Assembly (NCBI GenBank): GCA_017396055.1
Contig: JAFQND010000158.1
Coordinates: 1-8,608 of the forward strand
Length of the DNA: 8,608 bases
Reading direction: 5' to 3'
DNA from: Oscillospiraceae bacterium
GTDB lineage: Bacteria; Bacillota; Clostridia; Oscillospirales; Ruminococcaceae
Shown here one piece after another: positions 1 through 7,765 of the stretch. The stretch's first letter is position 1; the number at the start of each line of letters is the position of its first letter. Position numbers and translations under genes: made by a program. The notes under the pieces are model-generated. The model was not told the DNA's origin. It did no database searches and was given only the letters and a program-made list of their open reading frames with translations.

Positions 1-1
1 A

Positions 2-988
2 GGCTTTGGAGATTTTCTGATCCATTTCAGTCCCACAGAGAATCAGCGCTTTGATCAGGCCGATCTAATGCGGGTCAGTTTTACCGGCGCGGAGGCAAAT
101 GTCTGCGCTGCACTGGCCCTCTGGGGCAAAGAGGTACAGCTTGTAACAAAGGTGCCCGACCATGCGCTTGCCCGCAGGGGACTGCGCTTTTTCAACGGCC
201 TCGGCGTCAGAACCGACCATGTGGCAAAGGGCACCGGCCGGATGGGTATCTATTTTCTCGAGAGCGGATATTCGGTGCGCCCCTCTTCGGTCATCTATGA
301 CCGGAGCAACACCCTGTTTACCCTGTGTGAATATGAAGATTATGACTGGGACGCCATCCTTGCGGATGCGGAGGCCTTCTATCTGACCGGCATCACCCCT
401 TCCCTTTCGGAAGAGCTTCTGTGCTGCTGTAAAAAAGTGCTTGCCGCCGTCAGAGAAAGAAACATCCCTGTCTTCTATGACGTCAACCTGCGGCCGACCA
501 TCTGTGATATCCACCGCTCAAGAGAGATCTTCGCAGAGGTAAGTCCTTATATCACCCACCTGATCGGCAATGAAGAGCATCTCAAACAGCTGCTCATGAT
601 CGACGCGGCGGCATCGGAGGATCCCGCCCGTCTGCGACCCTTTACAGAGACCGTCATGGAAAAAACCGGTATCGGCCATGTGGCAGTGACCGTGCGCCGG
701 ACACCCAGCGCCAGCAAGGCGGTCACCTATGCCGCCTACGGTGACGGAAAAGATTTTGCCGTCAGCCGAGAATACTGTCTGGATGTGGTTGACCGGGTGG
801 GAAGCGGCGACGCCTTTTCTGCCGGCATCGTCTATTCGGTGCTGAACGGTTCTTCCGCGGAGGAGACCGTTTCCTTCGCCGCCGCATCCTGTGCGCTGAA
901 GCACACGATTCATAACGATATCAATTATTCCACCGTCGAAGAGATCCGCCGTGTCATGCAGACCAGGGGATACGATGTGGCACGATAA
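2..988 (+). CDS. kdgK: PfkB-family sugar kinase, probably 2-keto-3-deoxygluconate kinase (5' partial)
   Basis: ATP-dependent cytosolic kinase of the ribokinase/PfkB fold. The best match in style is 2-keto-3-deoxygluconate (KDG) kinase, which makes KDPG for the Entner-Doudoroff aldolase. The reading frame is open from base 2 and begins GFGDFLIHFSP, the first beta strand of the fold, so the ATG at 68 is internal and only a handful of N-terminal residues are missing; 328 residues are visible. Seen: the N-terminal sugar-binding segment FTGAEANV (from about base 77), the KDGK-like stretch RMGIYFLESG followed by RPSSVIYDR, the DVNLRP motif, GNEEH, and the PfkB signature DRVGSGDAF with the catalytic Asp codon at 809-811. 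The TAA stop is followed after 18 nt by the MFS gene, implying one operon that begins upstream of the window. The family call is firm. The substrate is inferred; another keto-deoxy sugar or fructose-type substrate is possible. Confidence 0.85.
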   Translation, partial: GFGDFLIHFSPTENQRFDQADLMRVSFTGAEANVCAALALWGKEVQLVTKVPDHALARRGLRFFNGLGVRTDHVAKGTGRMGIYFLESGYSVRPSSVIYDRSNTLFTLCEYEDYDWDAILADAEAFYLTGITPSLSEELLCCCKKVLAAVRERNIPVFYDVNLRPTICDIHRSREIFAEVSPYITHLIGNEEHLKQLLMIDAAASEDPARLRPFTETVMEKTGIGHVAVTVRRTPSASKAVTYAAYGDGKDFAVSREYCLDVVDRVGSGDAFSAGIVYSVLNGSSAEETVSFAAASCALKHTIHNDINYSTVEEIRRVMQTRGYDVAR

Positions 989-1006
989 CAAAGGAGCGCA
1001 TCTGAC

Positions 1007-2359
1007 ATGAAAGAAGATGCACAGACATATTCGGGCAGTTTACGCGATACCGTCTCAGACCTCTGCCGGGATAATTCGGATGGGTGCGCCGAAGCAAGGC
1101 GCGCGCTGCTCGGCTCGGGGTATCTGACCATATTCGCCCAGGCCATTTCCTCCGGTACATTCTTTACGGCCCTGCTGATCGCAATGGGCGCGGACGAAAC
1201 CTATATCGGCTATGTGACCATGGCGACCACCCTGTGTATGATCGCACAATTTCCGGCGCCGCTTTTCTGGGAGCGGCGAAAGACCCGTAAAGCCCTGATA
1301 CTGATCATGGGCGCCGCCGGCGATTTTCTGACCTATCTCGGTCTTCCGTGCACGGCTTTGCTGCCCCTCGGAACAGAGTGGAAACTCGCTGTTTATATGC
1401 TTCTGACCCTCTTTTCGGGAATCATCAATCAGTTCTGTCTGCCGGCCCGCAACGCCTGGATGATGCAGAGCATCCCCTTTGCCAAACGTGTCAGCTATGC
1501 CTCGCTGACCTCTATGATAAATACCGTGATCAATGTCGTCTCGGTATTTCTGGCGGGGATCCTGCTGGACAGCTTTGAAAACAGCACCCTCCTGCCCGAT
1601 ATGCTGCCGCCGGCTCTGTATGCCATCTTTGTGCTGCGGTTCATCGCATATGCCGCTTCGGTCGGTTCCACCCTCTGGATGGCATTCCGGGTGCGGGAAT
1701 TCTCCTATAATATGGAGGAAGCAGGACCTGTACGGATGTCCGTCCTGCTGGAGCCCGTACGCAACCGCCCCTTTTTCCGGCTGGTGCTGATCCCCTGTCT
1801 GTGGGCGATGTTCGGCGGCATGATCGGCAGCTATTTCTCTCTGCATCTGATCGAGAACGTCAAAATGTCCTATACGGTGATCTCCACCGCAAGCTTTATC
1901 AACACGCCGACGGTGCTGCTGATCACACCGGTCTGGACAAGGATCCTGAGACAGAAGGACTGGATCCGGACGATGGCCTGGGCCATGCTCGGCTATTGTG
2001 CCGCATACTGCTGTAATGTTCTGATCTCGGCACAGACGCCCTATTTCTATTTTATCGCGATCATTCTGGGACATCTTTTCTCACCCGGTATCTCCATGGT
2101 CAGCAACAACCTGATCTATGTCCACATGCCGGAAGAAAACCGTACGGCATATTTTGCCTGTTATTCCCTTCTGACGACGGTCTTTACCTTTGTGGGACAG
2201 GCCTTCGGCACCTGGTTCGTCACAGCGGCCGCATCGGTCAGGATCCATTTCATCGGCATCCCCATCTGTAATCTTCAGCTGATCAGCGGCGTGGCTGCTG
2301 TATGCGGCGCGGTACTGGCTCTCTATCTGCTGCTCACCAAAAAGAAGATCGAACGGTAA
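1007..2359 (+). CDS. MFS transporter, 12 transmembrane helices, substrate unknown
   Basis: Membrane carrier of the major facilitator type, 450 residues. Twelve hydrophobic segments can be read at about residues 38-60, 66-88, 95-120, 126-146, 162-186, 203-228, 255-281, 290-312, 320-341, 345-370, 381-408 and 422-443. A basic loop (WERRKTRK, 88-95) between helices 2 and 3 matches the usual MFS motif-A position. A charged central loop at 229-254 splits the two six-helix halves, and the tail is short and basic (KKKIER). A hydrophilic N-terminus of about 36 residues precedes helix 1. The ATG is supported by AAGGAG at 991-996, 10 nt upstream. The gene follows the sugar kinase at 18 nt, so it may import or export a sugar, sugar acid or related compound. 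The sequence itself does not identify the substrate. A hairpin terminator lies about 40 nt after the stop. Confidence 0.85.
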   Translation: MKEDAQTYSGSLRDTVSDLCRDNSDGCAEARRALLGSGYLTIFAQAISSGTFFTALLIAMGADETYIGYVTMATTLCMIAQFPAPLFWERRKTRKALILIMGAAGDFLTYLGLPCTALLPLGTEWKLAVYMLLTLFSGIINQFCLPARNAWMMQSIPFAKRVSYASLTSMINTVINVVSVFLAGILLDSFENSTLLPDMLPPALYAIFVLRFIAYAASVGSTLWMAFRVREFSYNMEEAGPVRMSVLLEPVRNRPFFRLVLIPCLWAMFGGMIGSYFSLHLIENVKMSYTVISTASFINTPTVLLITPVWTRILRQKDWIRTMAWAMLGYCAAYCCNVLISAQTPYFYFIAIILGHLFSPGISMVSNNLIYVHMPEENRTAYFACYSLLTTVFTFVGQAFGTWFVTAAASVRIHFIGIPICNLQLISGVAAVCGAVLALYLLLTKKKIER

Positions 2360-2391
2360 GCCCGCGCTTATAAAAACACCCCGGACATGAC

Positions 2392-2428
2392 AAAACCCGG
2401 CACCCTGTAGGGCGCCGGGCTTTTATTT
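2392..2428. terminator. Bidirectional intrinsic terminator between convergent operons
   Basis: A 10-bp stem pairs 2396-2405 with 2410-2419 around a TGTA tetraloop. On the + strand it is followed by TTTTATTT (2421-2428) and ends the kinase-MFS operon. On the - strand it is followed by TTTT (from 2395 down) and ends tldDE. The single imperfect pair (2402/2413) is an A-C mismatch in the + transcript but a tolerated G-U wobble in the - transcript, so the hairpin is slightly better for the tldDE side, while the longer U-tract favours the + side. The site occupies most of the 80-nt gap between the two stop codons. Confidence 0.85.
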
Positions 2429-2439
2429 GCTCAGAAAGA

Positions 2440-3714
2440 TCAGAAGATCTTAAGATGATCCAGAATGGCCTTTTCGGGACCGCAGTAACCGTCATAGATC
2501 GCGGTTTTTTCAGAGAAACGGATATCCTTCAGGACTTCGGTCAGGCTTCCGCTGATGGAAACGCCGGTCACGGGAAGGATCTTTTCGCCGTCGTGATAAT
2601 AGGCAAGACGGATCTCGCCGCCGATGTAATCGCTGTAGAAGTCCACCTGCAGGCCGGACATCGAGATGACCTCCAGCATGGGGGCAGCGGTGAAAGCGGC
2701 CTCGTCCGCGCTGCCGGTGTCGGCCGACAGACAGCCCAGATTGCCGGTGGGTGTCTCGTTCAGATACTGACCGTAACGGTTGCCGCCGTAATAACCGACA
2801 ACTTTGCCCTCATCCACCAGACGGGCAGTACCCAGAGAAAGACCGTCGCTGTCAAATCCGGAGCTGCTGATACAGCCGGGGATCTGGCCGGCCATGGTGA
2901 TGCCGATCTTGTCGCCGGTGGGGTCGCTCTGGATCATTTCGCCCTTGCTGCGCAGGTTGGAGTGCGCATAAACGCTGCGGTAGTTCAGGTCTTCGGCGAT
3001 ATTCCAGAACAGCTCGGAGAGCTCCAGCTTGTTCAGCACGACGGGACAGTCAAGAGCGAAGTCGGGGGTGACCGCCTCATAGCGAAGCTTTACTTCCTGA
3101 AGCTTGCCGGCGATCTCATCGGTGATGTTCCCGCGGTCGAATGCAGCAAAATTATACTGTTCATACAGCTCTACGCTCTGGTCGGCGCCGTTGAAGGTGG
3201 GGATAGCCTCCACCATGGCATCATAGCGCTGCTGGGTCTTGTGCAGACCGCGGCTGTTCAGAACGGTCTCGGTGTGCTTGCTGATAAAGATCTCGACCGA
3301 GTTCAGCGAAGCGCCGGCGATGGTGTTGGCATCGAAAACGGCGTCGGCGATCAGAGATGCCAGATCGGCGGGCTCATAGTCCGAGAAATTGCTGTCGACG
3401 GTGTATTCGCCGGTCTCGTTTCCGGGAAGCGAATAATCCTGGTTGCTGATGAGAAGAGCCTTTCCGACGGCCTCGCCGATCAGAGCTGTGATCTGCTCTT
3501 CGGTGGTGGAGGGGTACACATGAAACTGTGCGTCGCCCTTGAAACCGTCATGGTCGACATAGACGGTCACTTCTTTTTCGCAGTTATCCGTTCTGCGAAC
3601 GGTCTCCAGCTTGCCGTGAATATAGAATAACTCACAGGTCTCTTTTCTGTGGATATTGATCTTGTAACCGCTGACTCTCGAATCAGCCTCAAGCAGTTTT
3701 ACCATGGTGTTCAT
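2440..3714 (-). CDS. tldE: TldE/PmbA-like non-catalytic subunit of TldD/TldE peptidase
   Basis: Member of the TldD/PmbA family, 424 residues from the chosen start, slightly shorter than the roughly 450 usual for PmbA. In characterised systems TldE lacks the zinc site and pairs with TldD to form a cytosolic metallopeptidase acting on unfolded peptide segments, for example in microcin B17 maturation and CcdA turnover in E. coli. Seen: no HExxxH motif anywhere, an N-terminal PmbA-type sheet region (ELFYIHGKLETVRR), and the C-terminal half typical of the family (YNFAAFDRG, NETPTGNLG, GVSISGSLTEVLKDI). The start MNTMVKLL is chosen because its ATG overlaps the tldD stop as ATGA (3711-3714), implying translational coupling. 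The frame stays open 18 codons further upstream, but that stretch lies inside tldD and is basic, low-complexity read-through. A second ATG at 3703-3705 is a possible alternative. Confidence in the family is high. Confidence 0.87.
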   Translation of the reverse strand: MNTMVKLLEADSRVSGYKINIHRKETCELFYIHGKLETVRRTDNCEKEVTVYVDHDGFKGDAQFHVYPSTTEEQITALIGEAVGKALLISNQDYSLPGNETGEYTVDSNFSDYEPADLASLIADAVFDANTIAGASLNSVEIFISKHTETVLNSRGLHKTQQRYDAMVEAIPTFNGADQSVELYEQYNFAAFDRGNITDEIAGKLQEVKLRYEAVTPDFALDCPVVLNKLELSELFWNIAEDLNYRSVYAHSNLRSKGEMIQSDPTGDKIGITMAGQIPGCISSSGFDSDGLSLGTARLVDEGKVVGYYGGNRYGQYLNETPTGNLGCLSADTGSADEAAFTAAPMLEVISMSGLQVDFYSDYIGGEIRLAYYHDGEKILPVTGVSISGSLTEVLKDIRFSEKTAIYDGYCGPEKAILDHLKIF

Positions 3715-5114
3715 CCCAGTTTCACCTTCACTTTCAGAGCAGGACCGCCGTCGCTGACCCGCACCCATTCCTTATAGCCCTTGCCGCACATACCGGAGCC
3801 GGTGATCACAAAATCATCGGAGATCATCGAGATGGACTTCAAAAGATCGGGTACATAGCCGCTCATGACAACGGGCGAGACATAATTCTCGGTCAGCTTG
3901 CCGTCTCTGATCTCAATACCGTATTCGGCAACACACTGGATCGCCCAGTTTTTGGGGTCTTCCATGCCGTTGTTGGTGTCAAAGAGCATATAGCCGTGTT
4001 CGATGGAGGCGATCATGTCCTCCAGCTTGTCCGTTCCCTTTTCAAAGAAGGTGTTGGTCATTCTGGAATATGCCTTGCGTCTGGAGGATTCTCTGCGGCC
4101 GTTGCCGGTGGGGGCGGTGCCCAGCTGTGCGGCAGAGGCAAAGTCAGAGATACCGGTGACGAGGATGCCGTCCTTGATGATCTGGGTGTCGCCTGCCAGA
4201 ACGCCGTCGTCGTCGAAGAAATAAGAGCCTGCGCTGACAACAGCCGCTGCGCCGTCGCGCATATTACAGATGGGAGATGCGACATACTCGCCCACATATT
4301 TCTTTGCCAGGGCACGGTCCTTGACAAACTGGTCCATCTCCACGCCATGGCCGAAGGCTTCATGGGCGATCAGACCGGTGATGCTGGGGTCGGTGATGAC
4401 ATCATAGACACCGGGAGTGATGGGGGTGGCGCGGGTGAGGATCTTTGCCTTATGCAGAAGCTTTTCGACCAGAGAGGGCATATCGGCAATGACACCGCCC
4501 ATCTGATCGCCATAGACACCGTCATAAACCTGAACCAGCTTTTCGGTCTCCCGATAGATGGCCATCATGTTGCCGTTGATCCAGACAAAGTTCTGGTCCA
4601 GTTCGCGGTTTTCAGAGACAAACAGCTTGGACACTTCGTAAGAGCTGATAACGGCAAAGGCATTGAGCACATATTCGCTGGCGCCCAGCAGGGCATCGCG
4701 GTTTTTGATGCAGACGTCCAGGATCTGATCGTCCGAAAAATCATGCAGATCGCTGGGGCGGCAGAAAGACTGCACCAGCGGCTCATCAGTCAGGTTCAGA
4801 TCACCCACGGCGGCGTCCATCAGCTTTGCGTTGAGGCGGAAGGACTCGGTGATATGACCGGCCAGGGCGGGAATATCCCCGGCGATGTCGTCGAGAGAAT
4901 ATTCATAGATCAGCTTTCCGTCGGACAGCTTGATCACAAAGCCGCACTCGGTATCTCTTCCGGTGCTGATGTTGGAGGTGCTGCGGTCAACACGGACCGA
5001 CTTGGACTTGATGTCAGATCCCAGGATGCTGACATAGCAAAAATCTTTTTTCAGTTCACAGACCAGTGCTTTGGCGTCACTTCGTCTGGAATTCAGAAAT
5101 TCAGAAAAACTCAT
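3711..5114 (-). CDS. tldD: TldD zinc metallopeptidase subunit
   Basis: Catalytic partner of the TldD/TldE peptidase, 467 residues, cytosolic with no signal peptide. The zinc-binding motif HEAFGH is present (His251, Glu252, His255; codons around 4350-4364). The third ligand expected from the E. coli enzyme, a C-terminal Cys, is present as Cys443 in GSGMCGKG. Other family landmarks are TDPSITGLIAHE, DDDGVLAGDT, the TGNGRRESSRRKAYSRMTNT block and the C-terminal GGPALKVKVKLG. All catalytic elements look intact. The ATG at 5112-5114 is preceded by GAAGGG about 6 nt upstream. Its stop overlaps the tldE start by ATGA, so the two subunits are probably made together. No RiPP precursor or toxin-antitoxin gene is visible beside it, so a housekeeping peptide-turnover role is the simplest reading. 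Confidence 0.94.
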   Translation of the reverse strand: MSFSEFLNSRRSDAKALVCELKKDFCYVSILGSDIKSKSVRVDRSTSNISTGRDTECGFVIKLSDGKLIYEYSLDDIAGDIPALAGHITESFRLNAKLMDAAVGDLNLTDEPLVQSFCRPSDLHDFSDDQILDVCIKNRDALLGASEYVLNAFAVISSYEVSKLFVSENRELDQNFVWINGNMMAIYRETEKLVQVYDGVYGDQMGGVIADMPSLVEKLLHKAKILTRATPITPGVYDVITDPSITGLIAHEAFGHGVEMDQFVKDRALAKKYVGEYVASPICNMRDGAAAVVSAGSYFFDDDGVLAGDTQIIKDGILVTGISDFASAAQLGTAPTGNGRRESSRRKAYSRMTNTFFEKGTDKLEDMIASIEHGYMLFDTNNGMEDPKNWAIQCVAEYGIEIRDGKLTENYVSPVVMSGYVPDLLKSISMISDDFVITGSGMCGKGYKEWVRVSDGGPALKVKVKLG

Positions 5115-5147
5115 GGTGTTCCCTTCTTTTCTTGGTGTGATAAATCC

Positions 5148-5175
5148 AGTATAGCACGATTTCGGGAAATTGCAA
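5148..5175 (-). promoter_or_regulatory. Promoter of tldDE, extended -10 type
   Basis: On the - strand, TTGCAA (5170-5175) is separated by 16 nt from TATACT (5148-5153), with a TG one base upstream of the -10 (TGCTATACT). Reading the -35 as TTTGCA (5171-5176) gives a 17-nt spacer. Transcription would start near 5141, giving a leader of about 27 nt that carries the ribosome site. It lies just downstream of the terminator of the preceding operon, so tldDE has independent transcription. Confidence 0.7.
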
Positions 5176-5194
5176 ACAACCCTGCGTTAAACAG

Positions 5195-5225
5195 AAAAAA
5201 CCCGGTACCTTTTCAGATACCGGGT
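5195..5225 (-). terminator. Intrinsic terminator of the isomerase-hydrolase-aminotransferase operon
   Basis: In the - strand transcript, ACCCGGTA (5218-5225) pairs with TACCGGGT (5200-5207). The stem is extended by a G-U and a C-G pair to about 10 bp, closing a 6-nt loop. A run of U residues follows (5199 down to 5195, plus the last stem base). The hairpin begins 18 nt past the aminotransferase stop codon. This is a clean factor-independent terminator with no comparable U-tract on the + strand. Confidence 0.88.
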
Positions 5226-5242
5226 CTGCTGTGCGGTGGCTG

Positions 5243-6415
5243 TCAGCTGTTCAGTACAGCTGCTACATTTTTGAGTTCGGCCTCATCCCAGTCGGGGTTG
5301 ATGGGCACATAGAGCGTGCGGCAGAGATAATCCAGCGTTGCGGGGCACATATCCATCGTATAATTCATCTGGAGGCCCTGGTTTTCCTTCATCTTGAAGG
5401 GGTCCATGGCGGGATGGAGCGCGCCGCGCTTTTCCATGATCTGGGTCCAGTTGGTGTATACATGCTTGCCGGTATCGATCGGAACGGTCAGGTTAACGCC
5501 CTTTTCGGCACATTTTGCCTGATATGCTCTGCATTCCTCGGCGGTCTCGAACCGGAGCGCCAGCGTGGTGCCGCAGTCGCCTGCGATATCGTTGGAGGGA
5601 GCCTGTACAGCCTTGCCCTCGCCGCAGACCAGTGCTGCCAGTGCGTCGCGGTTTCTTCTCAGGTCTGCCAGAAGGGTGGGCATCCGTTTGAGCTGTTCGC
5701 GCAGGATGGCGCCGGTGATGTCGGAGATACGGAACTCGGTGCCGCCGAACAGAGGCTGGGAGATACCGTCCAGCTGATCGCCGAAGAAGGCAACTGCGCT
5801 GGCGTCATGATAGATCAGAGCGCGCTCATAGACGGTTCTGTCGCGGGTGACCAGAGCGCCGCCCTCGCCGGCGGTGATGACCTTGAAATAGTTGAAGGAA
5901 TAGGCACCGGCATCGCCGATGGTGCCCAGATAGCTGCCCTTGTACATACCGCCGTCCGACTGGCAGGCATCTTCCACGATCTTCAGGCCGTGGCGGTCAG
6001 CGATCTCTTTGAGTGCGTCCATGTTGGAGGGGAAGCCCTGAATATGTACCGGCATGATGACCTTGGTGGCGGGAGAGATCTTTCTCTCGACGTCTTTGGG
6101 GTCAAGGGTCATGGTGCCGTCGATCTCTGCGATGACGGGGATGGCGCCCACGGCGGTAACGGCCAGTGCCGAAGCGATATAGGTATAACCGGGTACGATG
6201 ACCTCATCGCCGGGGCCGACGCCCAGACCGATCAGCGCGGAGCTCAGCGCGCCGAAACCGGAAGTCATGGTCAGAACATAGTCGGTGCCGACGGTCTGTT
6301 TCCACTCGTCTTCAAAACGGAATACTTCCTGGCCGCTTCCGTTGATCTTGAAAAAGTCCTTGCTCAGAAGAGTCCTTGCGACCGCATCGATTTCTTCCTG
6401 TCCGATTCTATACAT
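5243..6415 (-). CDS. DegT/DnrJ/EryC1/StrS-family PLP aminotransferase
   Basis: Fold-type I PLP enzyme, 390 residues, full length for the DegT family. Members transfer an amino group, usually from Glu or Gln, to a keto group on a sugar or cyclitol. Seen: TSGFGAL at 51-57 (phosphate-binding loop), PGYTYIASA at 75-83, EDACQS with Asp149 expected to contact the PLP nitrogen, SFNYFKVITAGEGG with Lys178 as the predicted Schiff-base lysine, and GTEFRISDITGAILREQL in the C-terminal half. The SF...K.ITAGEGG form resembles cyclitol/keto-sugar members more than the SF.PTKNL type common in nucleotide-sugar enzymes; this comparison is from memory. The start is supported by AAGGAG (6424-6429) 8 nt upstream. 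It is last of three co-directional genes, 26 nt after the hydrolase gene, and just before a terminator. No nucleotide-sugar genes are nearby. Substrate and direction of reaction are unknown. Confidence 0.9.
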   Translation of the reverse strand: MYRIGQEEIDAVARTLLSKDFFKINGSGQEVFRFEDEWKQTVGTDYVLTMTSGFGALSSALIGLGVGPGDEVIVPGYTYIASALAVTAVGAIPVIAEIDGTMTLDPKDVERKISPATKVIMPVHIQGFPSNMDALKEIADRHGLKIVEDACQSDGGMYKGSYLGTIGDAGAYSFNYFKVITAGEGGALVTRDRTVYERALIYHDASAVAFFGDQLDGISQPLFGGTEFRISDITGAILREQLKRMPTLLADLRRNRDALAALVCGEGKAVQAPSNDIAGDCGTTLALRFETAEECRAYQAKCAEKGVNLTVPIDTGKHVYTNWTQIMEKRGALHPAMDPFKMKENQGLQMNYTMDMCPATLDYLCRTLYVPINPDWDEAELKNVAAVLNS

Positions 6416-6441
6416 AACAGATTCTCCTTTATGATATTTTT

Positions 6442-7749
6442 TCAGTTGTTTTCCTGCATGATGCGAAGGTTTTCGTCCAGAAGCACCTGGTCAGAATTGT
6501 TCACCAGCGTATAAGCGCCGCTGTAGAGGAAGCAGAGGATCTCATAGCCGCCCCGCACGATCTGATCTTCGGTGGGAAGATAGGCGTTATAACCGTTGGT
6601 GTTGGAAAGACAGAGGGTATAGCGGGTGGGGGCATGATAACGAAGGCGCAGCGAGATCTCAGAGAAGATCTCAAAGGGGAAGGGGATAAACGACACTTCG
6701 CCCAGCGAAAGGATGGTCTGTGGGATCCGGTAATGGGTGTCGTGCTCCGGTACGCCGGCGTCATAGACCTCCTTGACTGCCTTATAATGGGCATAGGTCA
6801 GCGCCTCGATATTGTACAGCGACCCGGGATCCTTGACGGCAGCGATCTTTGCCTCTGCCTCTTCCCTCGGAACAAGGGGTTTATAGGGAATGGCGACCTC
6901 GCCCTCAAAGAGTTTCAGCTCACCCGGGACATAGATGCCTCTGGCATCATAGGCGCGTTTTGCGTCGGTCGCCGCGATGCCGCCCAGCTCTTCCACATGA
7001 TGGATATCACCGACGGTCCTGCCGTTGGTCAGGCGGGGACCCACGTCGCCCTGAGAACCGTTCCAGTAAGCGGTCAGAACACCGGTCTCGGTCTCCAGGC
7101 GGTCGGTCATGATGCCCGACCAGTCGCGGGTGATCTCGTGGTTGCATCCGGCGGCGGTGCCGTGACAGCCATAGTGGATCAGGTTGAGGATGCCTTTTTT
7201 GGTCTCACAGTTCCGGATCGCCACACAGGTCATATAAGGGTCATAGCATCCCCAGGGATTCTGGCCCAGATCGATCCTGCCGTCCAGAAGCTGCTGGCGG
7301 CGGTTGATGCCGACCTTCGATTCGGTCACGCCCACGGCATATTCGGCGGGCTGCAGGTCTGAGAGGGCGTCTTTTGCCGCTTTGATCATCGCCGGGAAGA
7401 GGATATTGTCCACATAGGGTCTGTCGACACCGCCCCAGCCCTCCATACCGGCCACATTGGGGGCAGAATGGGTATGAGTCGCGGCAACGATGATCCGACG
7501 GGCGGGAACACCGCAGATCTCACCGATCTTTTCGCGGATCTCGCTGCACAGTTCGGTCTGAAAATCGCCGACGGTGATGGTCATCAGGATCGCCGTGTCG
7601 TCACCCTGCCGCATGGCAAAGGCGGTGGCGTTCAGATTGTCGTGGATCGACGTGCTCACCTGATGGGGGTTATAGCCGTATAAAAGGGTGCCCACTGCCG
7701 GGGTGATGTCCGCACGGGCGGCACCTGCCATAAATCTGTTGTCAGCCAT
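6442..7749 (-). CDS. Neutral/alkaline ceramidase-like metallohydrolase, cytosolic, substrate unknown
   Basis: A 435-residue protein with the N-terminal-type domain of neutral ceramidases. Family landmarks in order are AGAARADITPAVG (8-20), THTHSAP (91-97), HYGCHGT (192-198), NHEITRDWSG (203-212), NGSQGDVGPR (230-239), PFEIFSE (358-364) and NGYNAYLPTED followed by GGYE (385-403). By analogy with Pseudomonas ceramidase the zinc ligands would be a His of THTHS, His196 or His192, Glu360 and Tyr387 or Tyr390. The ceramidase nucleophile lies in GDVSPN; here that position is Gly237, so ceramide hydrolysis by the known mechanism is unlikely. There is no signal peptide, and the C-terminal immunoglobulin-like domain of true ceramidases is absent. 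The ATG has GGAGG (7758-7762) 8 nt upstream, and only 16 nt separate it from the preceding isomerase gene. An amide or ester hydrolase acting on a sugar derivative is plausible from context, but unproven. Confidence 0.83.
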   Translation of the reverse strand: MADNRFMAGAARADITPAVGTLLYGYNPHQVSTSIHDNLNATAFAMRQGDDTAILMTITVGDFQTELCSEIREKIGEICGVPARRIIVAATHTHSAPNVAGMEGWGGVDRPYVDNILFPAMIKAAKDALSDLQPAEYAVGVTESKVGINRRQQLLDGRIDLGQNPWGCYDPYMTCVAIRNCETKKGILNLIHYGCHGTAAGCNHEITRDWSGIMTDRLETETGVLTAYWNGSQGDVGPRLTNGRTVGDIHHVEELGGIAATDAKRAYDARGIYVPGELKLFEGEVAIPYKPLVPREEAEAKIAAVKDPGSLYNIEALTYAHYKAVKEVYDAGVPEHDTHYRIPQTILSLGEVSFIPFPFEIFSEISLRLRYHAPTRYTLCLSNTNGYNAYLPTEDQIVRGGYEILCFLYSGAYTLVNNSDQVLLDENLRIMQENN

Positions 7750-7765
7750 TTCTGCTTCCTCCCGC

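Noticed and set aside
68..70. ATG at base 68 as the start of the sugar kinase
   Set aside because: The same frame is open to base 2 and encodes the conserved first strand GFGDFLIHFSP, so the real start is upstream of the window.
65..514. 149-codon - strand open frame opposite the sugar kinase
   Set aside because: It lies wholly inside the PfkB kinase, whose motifs run continuously on the + strand.
1055..2074. 339-codon - strand open frame opposite the MFS gene
   Set aside because: The translation is rich in His, Gln, Arg and Asp, as expected from the reverse of a membrane-protein gene, and has no domain. The + strand frame has twelve clear membrane helices and a good ribosome site.
2455..3630. 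391-codon + strand open frame opposite tldE
   Set aside because: Antisense shadow with repetitive Gly/Val/Asp/Ala composition typical of reversed GC-rich coding DNA. It starts inside the end of tldE, with no ribosome site that I could identify.
3715..3768. 18-codon N-terminal extension of tldE
   Set aside because: The open frame extends upstream, but this part lies inside the conserved C-terminus of tldD and encodes a basic, family-unlike peptide. The ATGA overlap gives a better start.
3996..5312. 438-codon + strand open frame opposite tldD
   Set aside because: Antisense shadow of tldD, which has all catalytic residues. The frame crosses the tldD promoter and the adjacent terminator, and its product resembles no family.
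5231..6514. 427-codon + strand open frame opposite the aminotransferase
   Set aside because: It mirrors a gene with intact PLP motifs, promoter context and ribosome site. The long antisense frame follows from the GC-rich codon bias. Its translation shows no recognisable domain and runs through the terminus of the neighbouring gene.
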